A stretch of 64,000 nt of DNA from Tetradesmus obliquus (lineage: Eukaryota > Chlorophyta > Chlorophyceae > Sphaeropleales > Scenedesmaceae): assembly GCA_030272155.1 (NCBI GenBank), contig CP126196.1, positions 3,224,001 through 3,288,000 of the forward strand. Reading direction: 5' to 3'. The position numbers were made by a program, and so were the translations under genes. Of this stretch, positions 29,088-39,892 are shown piece by piece. The notes under the pieces were generated by a model that had not been told where the DNA came from, searched no databases, and saw only the letters and a list, made by a program, of their open reading frames with translations. Positions within the stretch are counted from its first letter, which is position 1. The number at the start of each line of letters is the position of its first letter.

Positions 29088-31821
29088 GTGGGTCGGCGGA
29101 ACACAGAACGTGATGTGAGCTGGCGAGAAGGTTGCAGGGCTGCAGGCGACACGCCAGTAGCACACACATACATGCCAAACGCTGGCACTGATCGTTTGAA
29201 TGAAAAAGAAATAAGCAGAGAATATAACACACAATCGGCTTCTAATGAGCCATTCATGATTTGTGGTGTGGGTTGGCAGTGCCCTTGTGGAAGGATTCAC
29301 CCAACACGGGAGTGCACTGACGCTGTGGTCCAGCTCAGGGCCATCAGTGATTGAGAGACATGCCAAGCAAGTGCTTTTGTGTTCAAGGTTTTGGCCGTAT
29401 CTGGCCCTGGCTTGTGGGTTTGCACTCACTGGTTAGGAATCACCTAAGGTGGTTTGGGAGTGGCTCCCTCCTCTGGGTTCACCTCTTGCTAGAAAAACGT
29501 GTAATTGATTGATTGATTGATAACACACAGACAGGGGCGCCGCGACACACACCACCAGGCGCCAGCAGCAGCAGCACCACCCCACCCACCTGAGCTGTGT
29601 GATGACATCAGCCCGTAGCCGCTCCTGCCCTCAGCACTGCCAGACATGCCAGGCTGCAGGCTGCTCACTGAGCTGCTCAGGCCACTGCCGGCCTGCCCCA
29701 GCCCCACATAGCTGCTGCTGTTGCTGCTCCTGCTGGAAAGCTGCATCAGGTGCGACGGCACCGCAGAGACGCTGCTGCTGGCGCTGCTGCCATGTGCGCC
29801 TAAAACTCCGCCGAGGGGCTTGCTCAGCGAGCCGCCGCCAGCCGGCGCCGCCGCTGCTGCTGCTGCCGCTGCTGCTGCTGCGGATGCGGTGTGCTGGAAA
29901 GGGCTGATCATGCTGACATCACCAGAGGGAGCTTCAGTAGCTGCCATGAATTCGCCTGCGCTTGCGCGTGGCCCCATCTGCTGCTGCTGCCGCTGCTGCT
30001 GCTGCTGATAGTGCTGCTGTGGCGGCGGCGGTGGCGGCTGCGCGCCCCCTTGCAAATGCATCTGCTGCTGCTGCTGGTTGCTGTTACTGCTGTGTGGGCC
30101 TGGTACGAATACGCGCCCGGGAGGCATGCCTTGGCCATACGCTGTCGGCGAACCTGAACCTCCATAAACCCCGGCCTCCATAACTTGCCCCATGACATCC
30201 ACCCGCCTCCTGCCGGGACCTCCATACAGCCCACCATCACCCCGCACACCGTACGGCCCCTGCTGCTGCTGGTGGTGGTTGTCCAACCAGCGCTGCTGCT
30301 GCTGCTGCTGCTGCTGCATCGCGCCGCCGCCGCCATACTGCTGCTGCTGCCAGGACAGCGCCTGCTGCCGCGCAAGCTGTGCCTCAGCCACCATATCACC
30401 CGCAAAGAACCCTGCTTCCCCGCCATACTGGCCCGGCCTGCTGCCGCCTGCATTCGCGATCTGTGTGTACTGCCGCCCCAGCAGGTTGCCCCCCATTAGC
30501 CCCTGGCTGTTGGCGCAGTTGCGCAGCGCATTGTACTGCTGCAGCAGCCCTAGCCGCTCCAGCTGAGGCAGCAGCTTCTCAAGCACCGACTGGCTGCTGC
30601 CGCTGCTGCTGCCAGGTGCAGCCGCCGGCCCCGCTGCTGCTGCTGCGGGCTTGTCGGCTGCTGCCGCTGCCGGGCGCTCCGGTGTGCCAGCTGCTGCTCC
30701 CTTGGATGCCTCACTACCTGCTGCTGCTGCTGCTGCTGCCGACTGCGCATCATCATCGTCAGCCACGGTCAGCCGCGCAAACATGCCTGCCACCAGGCTG
30801 CGCACGTATGCGGCACCAGGGCTGCCAGCCTCCAGGACGCCATCCATGCTGCTGCTGGAGCTGCTGCTGCTGGGGGCACCACTGCCAGGCAATGGCGGCG
30901 TAGACGGCGGCGCTGTCGCGTCAGCAGCGCCAGCTGCTGCTGCCGCCGCACGTGCCCTGGCTGCTGCTGCGGCCGCCGCTGCCGCTGCCAGCGGTGCGCT
31001 GCTTGAGGGCAGGCCCGAATCATCTTCCATGTCCTCTAGGGCTTTCACATCTAGTACCTCATCTACTGCTGCCGCTGCTGCTGCCAGTGCAAACACAACT
31101 CGCTTCCAAGCCTCCTCGCTGCTGCTGCTGCTGCCACCTGCTGCCGCCGCCGGTGCTGCATTGGCGCCTGCGGCACCCTGCCGGCCCCCTGCCTGCACTG
31201 CTGCTGCTGCTGCCGCTGCTGCTGCTGATGTCGCCGCCACCTCACTAGTCACCTCTAGCGGCAGGAACAAGCAAGCCAGCTGTGTCACATCGCGCAGCAC
31301 TGACACGATGTGGAACTGCTTCAGTGTGCGGCGCAGCATGGCCAGGTGACTCAGCATCACCTGCAGCAGCGGCGGCTGCCAGACAATCCAAGCATCTCCT
31401 GCATGGCTGGCACAAGCTGTTGCCATTTGTGTGAGGCAGGTGACCACCTTGTGGATGTGGCTGGGTAGCGATTCGTGGATGTTTTGCACAAAGGCAGTGA
31501 CCAGCTGCTGCACCTGCGGCAGGCAACTGCACATGCACCAGCTGTGGCAGTGCTGCAGCACGCACAGCGCGCACGTGATGTTGGAGATGGTCTGCGGCGC
31601 AGCCTGCAGCAGCATGGCGCACAGCTTCTGCAGCAGGTCCTGCACCTGCTGCACACTAAGCAGCGGCAGCATGGCGCTACCCTGCTGCTGCTGCTGCTTG
31701 CTGGAGGCGCCAGGGTCTGCTGCTGCTGTGTTTCCAGCGGTACTGCTGCTGACACCACACGCTTCTCCTGCACACCCATCCGCTGCTGCTGCTGCTCCTG
31801 CAGCAGGGCCCAAGACAGCAC

Positions 31822-31853
<32 letters not shown>

Positions 31854-32691
31854 GCGCTGCCCCTCCCCATGCCTTCTGCTGCATCATCTGCGGCCACTTT
31901 CTCGTGCAAGCCAGGTGGGCAGATCAGCCCGTGATCTCGCGTGACTTGCGCCACCCCCCACAGCACGTTAGCGATGTCCTGCGGTACTGCTGACGGCAGC
32001 GTGCCAAAGAAGCGCCGCAGCAGCATCAGCATCAGCTCAGCGTCTGGCGCGTTGTGCATCTTGCCCAGCGCCCAAATGATGTTGGCCAGCCCGCGCGGCG
32101 AGTGGCCGTGGCAGCGCTGCGCTATCAGCAGTTCCTGCAGCTGCGCAACGAGCGCGTCTCCTGCTTCCACCTGCGCCTGAATGCTGCTGCTGCTGCTGCC
32201 ATCAGGCCCGCTGAATGCTGCTGAGCTGTGTTGTGGCTGGCCCAGGACGCCCTGGTGGTATAGAATTGGATGCGTTTTGGTGATGTTTGCAAGCTTTGTG
32301 AGCATGGCAGCCACGTGGATGGCATTGATGCACCTGCAGCAGGCAACAAGGACAGCAGCACAAGTTGAAACCTACTGAGGTACCCCTACTGGGTGGCTGG
32401 ACAGCTGCTGCTGCTGTACTGCGAAAACCAAAGTATTACGCAAAGAACGAAAAGTTGCGAGGCATGAACAGCACCTGCATGTCCGCAGCAGGTACAGCGA
32501 CCTAAGGGCGCTGCAGACAATAGCACCTACCCGCTGTGACTGCAGGCAAGCTGCAGCAGGCGCTCTGCGTTTGTAGCATTCTTTATAGCGCTGGTAAGTT
32601 GCCTTTCGTTCAATAGAGGTCCAGGGCCCCCCATGGCAATTTGAAGTGTGCCAGGCAACGCAGCGCGTGTGCCTGATGCTGTGTAGACCAT
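27193..32691 (-). CDS. OPR-like protein with Gln-rich tail
   Basis: The exons are 32691-32531, 32333-29590 and from 29048 downward. The first two joins keep phase. ATG 32691 has an in-frame TGA two codons upstream. The N-terminus (LNERQLTSAIKNATNAERLL; CINAIHVAAMLTKLANI) and the following repeats (SPRGLANIIWALGKM; PQDIANVLWGVAQV; PQTISNITCALCVLQ) match the helical repeat pattern of octotricopeptide-repeat proteins. In green algae these act on chloroplast or mitochondrial RNA maturation and translation. From about residue 380 the protein turns into Ala, Ser, Gly and Gln runs. Exon 3 is almost entirely Gln-rich, with many (CAG)n codons. A donor G|GTAAGC ends exon 3 at 27420, but no next exon fits the phase. 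Without splicing the frame ends at 27193. No strong transit peptide is visible. OPR assignment is moderately sure; the RNA target is unknown. Confidence 0.75.
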
Positions 32692-33591
32692 TGATCATCT
32701 GTTGTAGTTGCTAGAAGACCCTTTCGGTTGGTTGAGACTGTATCTCGACGTTGTGGCTCTAGACATTAGCATTCTGCCTGCGTGCTTGTTCAATGATAGC
32801 GGCTACGCGTGCATATGCTAGTGTGTTGCTAAACTGCGAATTAGGCTCCTCGCAACAGCAAGCAACAGCAGGAAGCGGATGCGTGTCCCTTGTAGGCGAG
32901 GGTTTATGCGTCGGATAAGCGGCGATTATAAGAGCTGAGAACATAAAGAACTGCGTTTTAACAAATCAGATTTGCCCTTCATCACGTTTGCAGCCTTGCA
33001 TTGTTGGGCGTGGTGGGTGCAGTGCCAGCTGCAGTAGCTGACGTTCAATCGTGGCTCTGCGTTGGTCTAAGGCTTTCGAAACTTAAAGTAACACCTGATA
33101 CTAAATGGTGAGCGCGCCTTTGTTGACGGTTCACATGTCACTGAATGAGCGCGAGCAGCATGGTGAGCTTCTGACCGCAGCATCGCGACTCGCCCAATTA
33201 CATTGCATTTTGAAAAAAGGCTGCCCTACGATATTTATAACGTTTACACAGTACAGAGAGCATTGACACAACTAGCCCTGCGCCAGACCTAGCTATACAG
33301 CACTCGCAGCGAGCAGAAACAAGCGCTCGTAAACGTTCTGGCGAGCCTAAATCCAAAAATGCTGACGCACCCCGTTCATGCTTAGAAACGTGTCATATCG
33401 TAACCGTGGTTGGGATGATGAGACCCAACGCTTGCCGGGTGAGGCAGGCCCCGATACTCCCCGCCACTGTATACACTGTACGTACAGTGTACAGCCACAC
33501 TGTAGCTGCAGCTCACCGAGCTGTTCTGACATCATTTAAGAGCAAGCAAGTAAAACTGCATCTTGGTGCATCAACGCATGCACTCCAATCG
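32692..33591. other. Spacer between two minus-strand genes
   Basis: It is the 5' flank of the OPR-like gene and the 3' UTR of the DUF1350 gene. No exon is seen. Confidence 0.5.
33244..33248 (-). terminator. TGTAA polyadenylation signal
   Basis: TGTAA on the minus strand lies about 345 bases behind the DUF1350 stop codon (33592). TGTAA is the usual poly(A) signal of green algal nuclear genes. Another copy lies near 33199. Confidence 0.5.
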
Positions 33592-35154
33592 TCACTGTGC
33601 CTGCGCAGCTGGCTTGCCAATGGCTGAAGCAGGCAGTGCACGCCTGCCCTTCACCACCACATCCCCTACGCCCATCCAGGCTGCCACCTCATCTGCCAGC
33701 TCTTGAGCAGAGGAGGCCGCCTGGCCGTTGGGCTGCAGGCAGCACACACAAGCACGTTCACGCATGCAAAGACAGCGGCAGCAGCAGCAGCAGCAAGCAG
33801 CTCAGCAATGTAGAAAAGATCATGCCGACAGTCAGATGCACAGCTGTAGCAAGCTTGAGGGTGGGCATCCCCGCACACGAGAGCCGCAACCAACCACATT
33901 CAAAGGCTGGCTGATGATCCGCAGCAGCACTGCGACCTGATGATGTCCACTGTGCCTGGCACGTACAAGCAAGGTGCCCCATCTATCTACCCCTCTATCA
34001 GTCTACCCACCTCTGCGCTGAGCAGCTTCCATGTGACATGCAAACTCATGTAAAGTCTATGTCTACAGCACTGCAGCCGCACCTCTGCGTTGAGCATGCT
34101 GGCCATGTTGCTGACGCCCTTGCTGAGGTCTGCCAGTGGCCCTGATGCGCCCGCCACACCCATCTGGCTGGCCATGTCAGCCAGGCGGCCTACACAACAA
34201 CAGCAGCACAGCAGCAAGCACAGCGCCATTAGTAAAGTACAGTACTGCCCCCCAGGGTGCACAGAGCAGCGTATATACTCGTCTTTTCACACCAGATGCG
34301 CTCCAATAGGAGCCCATCCCATGGAAGGCCACTGGCTTCCCTCAACTGCAGGAGGTAAGCTGTCCAGGCAAGTGCGCCACCCGTGCAAGACGTCTGAAAG
34401 TCTTGGTGATCTAAGCCGAGCGATGCCAGCAGCGCAGGCCACTCACCCAGCACCTGCCCGCCTGTTGCTGCTGCTTGGTTGGCCACGCGCGCCACTTCAG
34501 GCGGTAGGTCCACTAGCGCCTGCAGCAAACACAGCAGACATGCAAGTAGGCACGTTGATGACAGTCAGTGTGTGCACCGCAGTCAGCCACCTGGGGCGCG
34601 CAGGCCAACAGCAGACCAGGGAAAGACAACAAAGGCCACCATGAGCCACCACAGCCACAGCCACACCACACAACAGACCACACCGCAGCCAAGCCGCAGC
34701 CACAGCTGCACCGCACCTGCGCCATGGTCCGGACGTGGTCGCTGTCCAGTGTGCGCAAGCAGCACCACGACACCGGGAGCTGCTGCATCCCACAGTCCAG
34801 GAGCCTGTCAAGCAGGCGCCTGGCAGCTGAACAATAAAAACAAAACAGACCGCACCGCAGCCGCCCTGCCCGCACCTGCGCCATGGGTCAACTGCCAATT
34901 TGCCCTCCAGTGTGCGCAGGCAGCACCACTACATGGAAGACCATGAACAGACCACAAACATAACCATACCGCAGCCACACCGCACGCGCCCTGGCCGCAC
35001 CTGCGCCATGGGCCGTATGTGGTCCCCCTCCAGTGTGCGCAGTGACAGGTCCAGCCGGCTGCTGATGGCTGCGCTGCCCTGCAGCAGCTGCGCCAGCTCT
35101 ATGGAGTCGTCGATGCTGTCGTCCTTGAACTTCAGGATGAGGTTGCGCGACACG

Positions 35155-35187
<33 letters not shown>

Positions 35188-35516
35188 GGCAGCAGCAGCA
35201 CAACACGAAGCAGGTCTATCATTTCGTCCTTGAACTTCAGGATGAGGTTGCGCGACACGCCTGGCGGCAGCAGCAGCATCGGCATCAGATGACTTATAAT
35301 CAAATACTTGTACCACGACACTGCAGGTGTGGCTGGTGCTGATGAGCGACTGCCGTGTCAGACAAGACACTGTGCAGAGGCAGGACTCGCCACTCTGATC
35401 GCCACTCTGAGCGCTGAAGGGACTCGGCGCGAGACAGAGCGCCAGCAGGTGCATGCACACCAAGGGCAGTGCAGTGGTGCTGTCTGCTCTGAGCCAAGTG
35501 CAGCTAGATTGGCAAA

Positions 35517-35568
<52 letters not shown>

Positions 35569-38500
35569 ACATCAGCCTGTCGGTGGCTGAATATTGAAAG
35601 AAAAGGACCACCAGCAGCAGCCCTCACCGTAGTAGTTGCGTAGCAGCTGCGCTGTCTCCGATGGTGTTGGGCTGAATTCCTGACGGCCCTGCATGGCATA
35701 CACCACACAAAGCACATCCTGCAGCGTCAGTTGCAACTCTGCAGCCATGTAGTTGATGTCTCATGCCGTCAGACCCAGCCAAGATGCAGCAGCACGACAA
35801 AGGGTGGACAAGCTGCAGCTGCATGCCCGCATGCCCACCTGCGCCACGTCCACGTAGATGGGCACACTGGCCAATCAAACACAGAAATCTGACCGTCTAA
35901 CAAATAAATGAACTATGATTTTGAACTGCAGCTGCCAGGCCCCCTGCCCACCTGCGCCACGTCCATGTAGATAGGTGTGAGCTGGTCAAAGATGGGCATC
36001 AGCTGCCGCACCAGACTGGGAGACACGCCGCGCAGCGCGTCACTCACAGTCTCCAGCCCAGACCTGCGCCAGCCACGCATTGTGCAGCGCATCACGAACC
36101 ACGGCAGTTAGCTTGAGCTGCACAGAATCAATGTTTTGAAGATGTTGGCGATGTTGCTGCTGGCTCCAACAAGCGACATCGCAAGAATGAGGATGAGACT
36201 GAAAGTCTGCCCAGGGCCGAAACCAACCAGTTACAACGCCAACCCATCCCACGCACCGCAGTGGCGAGGTGGCCAGCTGCTCCAGCAGCGGTCCCACCGC
36301 CCTGGCGGAGGGCGCCAGGATGGGCGACAGGAAGGGGATGGCGTCCGTGGCGGGCCTGTTGTTGTACGACATCAGCACGTTGCCCTCGCGCTGCATGCAG
36401 AGGACGCAGACACACATGCACATGCGCACACACACACACACATGTACCTCTGGTTGGCTGAGGCCAGCACTGCATGTTGTTGTAAGACATCAGCATGTTG
36501 CCCTCGCGCTGCGCACACACAGATACACCCGCACATGCGCACACACAAGTATTTATGGTTAGCTCAAGGCCAGCACTGCATGTCGTTGTATGACATCGGC
36601 ACGTTGCCCGCGCAGCATGTACCTGTATGCACAGCCATCACACGGTTGATCAGCACACACAATCAATGTTGCATGCAAATTGCCCCCGGCCTACGACGCA
36701 ACGCAGCCTGTGCGCTCGACAGAAGCCAGCAGAACAAGGTGCTGTAGCATTGCGTAAGCTGTGAGGTGACCAGCATATGGACGGCTGCAGCTGCAGCTGC
36801 TGTTCAGCACTGTGTGCCAGCAGCAGCGCCCCTGCATTGCGCAAGCATGACATACCTTCACTGCATATCTTGCGTTGATGAGCATGTGCAGCAGGCTGCC
36901 CATGCTGTGGCCCACGCCATAGACAGGCAGCTCGCCAACCTCCGCCTGCAGCAGCAGCAACAACAGCAGCAGCAAGAGTGCTGAGCAAGTGCATCAACTG
37001 CAAACAATCCATACACCTGCCTGCTGTGAACTGTTGCTTTGTGCAGCACAACCTGACCTGACCTACAGCGTTCAGTAGAAAAAACTGCAAGTAGTGCATA
37101 AAACTAAAAAAAACATAAACACTACTTGCACAACTCATTGATGCGTGCTTTCAAGTCAGCACCATATACTTTAGATTTGAACGCACAGCTGCTGCTGCCA
37201 GCCTCACCGTCAGCGCCTTGCAGCAGCGGTCAAACTTGTACTGCACCTCGTCCGCAGTGCGCAGCTGGTCAAAGCTGGTGCCGAATGGCGTGGTGATCAC
37301 CTGCACAAACACGCACCATGCACGAAGGGTGCTGTTGATACGGGGTGCAACACCACCACCAGTAGTCTACAAACATGATTCCTACTGACCTCTTTCAGTG
37401 CTGTGGTGTTCATAACACAAACACTGTGACGCTCTAGATGTTCAAGTTGACATCAAAAGATAGTGCAGATAGGCATCAGCCTCACCAGCACGCCCCGTGC
37501 CGCCAGCCCCTCTAGGAACTGCCTGTACGACAGCTGCGGGGCAGCGCCCACAAACGCGCCACCCAGGAAGTGCACCACAGCCTCGGGCGCTGTGCCGGCT
37601 GCAGCGCAAGCATAGATACGGCAGAACAAGCAGCAAGGTGAGGCATAAGCGCAAGTGTGAAGCGCCCACATTGATAGGCACAGCCTGTTTCTGGCGATGC
37701 CTTGTGTGTTTGCACACCAGGCGCCATGGCATGCAGTCGTTTGACTCGGTGCGTGTTTCCAGTTCTACTCGGTGCGCGACTGCTGCTTCAATTGTTCCTG
37801 CTGCCACTGCTGCTGCCAACCGCCACACCAAGCCATAGCGCTGCAGCCAGGCCTGGAAGTAGAGTGCTGCTGTGCTACCTGTATTACCCCTCCTGCTGCT
37901 GCTGCATTGCTGCTGCCCCTGCTGCTGCTGCTGCTGTTGCCGCTGCTGCTGCCGCTCTCACCTGGCGGCCGCAGCACCCAGCAGCCCTCCAGCTCCTGCC
38001 AGTCGTTGCGCTCGCCCGGCCTGCTGCTGGAGAACTGGCGCGCCAGCAGCGCCTCAAGGGACCCGAAGATGCTGCAATGCAAAAGCAGCACAGAACAGCA
38101 TAACACAGCACGTCAGCCACTTCAAAAATTGAGAGAACTAGGGCGGCGGCAGCGCTTGAAGCCAGCCAAACATGCTGGCGCAAGCACAGCACAGCAAAGC
38201 ACAGCAAAACACAGCACGTCAGGCACAGGAAGGATTGACAGCTGGCGCGACAGCAGCGCCTCAAGCGACCCAAACATGCTGGCGCAAGCAGACCGCATCA
38301 CAGCACATCATGCACACACGGAGTTCACGCAGCACATGTGCAAGATGTGAAGGGCAGCCAAAGGTGCAGAACCACAAGCTCAGCACGCCACATTCACTGT
38401 CAGCAAAGTGCAATGCAGCACAGCGAAAGACCTCCAAGTAACAAACCACGAGGCTGGCGAACTGCTGGCGTCACATGCAGGGTGGCACCATGTAGCGGCC

Positions 38501-38772
38501 GACACTATAGCACAACATCAGTTTATGACAGCTGAACAACAACAGCAGCTGCTGGAACACAGTTGCAGCAAAAAACACGCAAAGGGAAACTCACGTAGGT
38601 GCCAGGAGCGCAGTGCTACTGGGGCCCGACCCGCCACTGCTGCTGCTGCCACTGCCACTGCTGCTTGAGCTTCTGCCACTGCTGCTGCTGCTGTTGGGCT
38701 GAGGATCCTGCTGGTATGCTGCCAGCACAGGTGTGCGTCTGCACCTCTGCACAGGCAGCAGCTGCCTAGGCC
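33592..38772 (-). CDS. DUF1350 family alpha/beta-hydrolase-like protein
   Basis: The exons are 38772-38595, 38071-37962, 37598-37486, 37300-37208, 36945-36856, 36390-36257, 36063-35952, 35718-35628, 35155-35001, 34519-34447, 34189-34083 and 33732-33592 (stop). All eleven joins keep phase. Conserved blocks in order are DWQELEGCWVLRPPG, VVHFLGGAFVGAAPQLSYRQ, VITTPFGTSFDQL, LPVYGVGHSMGSLLHML (a nucleophile-elbow-like GHSMG), GNVLMSYNNRPATDAIPF, SLVRQLMPIFDQLTPIY, FSPTPSETAQLL and NLILKFKDDSIDDS. These are the marks of DUF1350, a plant and cyanobacterial family of unknown function, usually plastid in plants. The first listed exon carries a Ser-rich linker and lacks an ATG. An in-frame stop lies above it, so a 5' exon with the start codon and probable transit peptide is missing from this model. 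It is divergent from the plus gene at 39893. Confidence 0.9.
34711..34926 (-). repeat. Two copies of DUF1350 exon-9 3' edge
   Basis: The end of exon 9 (35001-35050, encoding LRTLEGDHIRPMAQ then GT) recurs downstream in the intron at 34864-34926 (LRTLEGKLAVDPW..) and 34711-34765 (LRTLDSDHVRTMAQ). Each still ends in GCGCAG|GTGCGG. Flanking intron blocks (ACCGCAGCC..) are repeated with them. Confidence 0.88.
35217..35268 (-). repeat. Near-perfect copy of DUF1350 exon-9 5' edge
   Basis: About 41 bases (acceptor and first codons, GVSRNLILKFKDE) are identical to the start of the real exon 9 at 35118-35160. The copy sits upstream in the intron and keeps a usable CCAG acceptor. Confidence 0.92.
35832..35868 (-). 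repeat. Copy of DUF1350 exon-7 3' edge
   Basis: It encodes VPIYVDVAQ followed by GTGGGC, matching the end of exon 7 (TPIYMDVAQ then GTGGGC at 35952). It lies about 85 bases into the downstream intron. Confidence 0.88.
36471..36615 (-). repeat. Two copies of DUF1350 exon-6 5' edge
   Basis: The start of exon 6 (REGNVLMSYNN, 36349-36390) recurs upstream in the intron at about 36471-36512 (REGNMLMSYNN) and 36571-36615 (RGQRADVVQ-like frame in one reading, GNVPMSYND in the exon frame). They form a unit of roughly 107 bp with its intronic CA run. Confidence 0.87.
38145..38297 (-). repeat. Copies of DUF1350 exon-2 5' edge
   Basis: The start of exon 2 (IFGSLEALLARQFS, 38030-38071) recurs in the upstream intron at 38230-38297 (MFGSLEALLSRQLS, with a CGCCAG acceptor). 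A shorter relic lies at 38145-38187. AGCACAGCACAGCA-type repeats fill the space between. Confidence 0.85.
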
Positions 38773-39892
38773 CTGAGAAAGCAGCGCGGCACAGCAGCAG
38801 ATGCTTATGTGGCAGCAGCCAACAGCTTGACAGGTGAGACTTGCAGGTGACAGGTGAAACTGGCAGGTGCCAGCTGACTGCCTCGGCAGCTACTAGAGCA
38901 AGCACAGGTCAGCGACAGCTGTCGTGCGCTACCTGTTAACTGAACACAGAAAGCACAAAGCAACAACTGATTTGCCAACGTCTCTAATGATTAGACACAG
39001 TAGCATGACAAAATCCTGCTAGCCTTCCGACACGCCGAAACATGCTTGCATATGCATGGCAAAGGCGGCGTGGCAGCAACTGTGCTGCTTGGGCCTGCCA
39101 GGCTAGTGACACATCCTGGCCTCCAACTGACCAGTTTCAATCGCAGCGCATAAAGGATCAACCTGCATATTGCAATCGACTTCTAGATACACCACACTGT
39201 GCTGATGCATGCCAGCCATACATACATACATGCATGCATGCACGCATGCCTGGCCTGCTGCTGTTGTGCAGCGCTTGCAGTGCAAGCATGTGTCCATCCT
39301 CACCACATCCTGTTCCAACCGGCTTAGCTCCGCGTCTGCTGCTGGTGAAGGAAGCTTTGCAAGTCCTTATATTCACCAGAGTCTGCTGCATGGCTGTCTA
39401 TTGTCTGCTGGAGACGGTTGGGCAAGTAGAGCGCCTGCTGTTGGAAGCTAAGGAGCGGTGTGGTGCCCAGATGTGCCTTTATACTACTAAGTATTGTGTA
39501 AATGAAGCATCTGCAATGTCAACGTGGACAGATTGGACAAGTTTCTGCAATCAAGCCCTTGAGCGATGTTTGTGTGTTTCGGCGTACGATCACTGGTAAG
39601 CTGCACTGCCATAGAACTACAAACGTCTCCGGAACGCCATCTCGACGGCACCACTGGGTGTTGCTCTACTGCGAACACACACTTCAGGTCCCACCTGTCA
39701 CAAGCGTTCTGCCCTGCGTGGAGCATATGTCGCCGTGCTAGACAAGCAAGCTTTCGGTGTTACGATAGCTTGAATATTGGCGCGTAGGGCGCATGCTTCC
39801 TCAGTTCAAGACACAAACAGCAGCCACACTGTCTTCCAGAGTCGTCATACTGCGGCCCCTCCAGGGGCTGTCATTCTTTCAGGACACGCATC
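38773..39892. promoter_or_regulatory. Divergent intergenic region
   Basis: It lies between the DUF1350 gene (minus) and the plastid-protein gene (plus), so it should hold both promoters and the unidentified first DUF1350 exon. No specific promoter element could be identified. A short ACATACATGCATGCATGC purine-pyrimidine run lies near 39220-39245. Confidence 0.45.

Noticed and set aside
38773..38905. Start of the DUF1350 protein at 38905
   Set aside because: The codon is GTG, an in-frame TGA lies two codons upstream, and a good acceptor occurs at 38773, so this stretch is intron or UTR.
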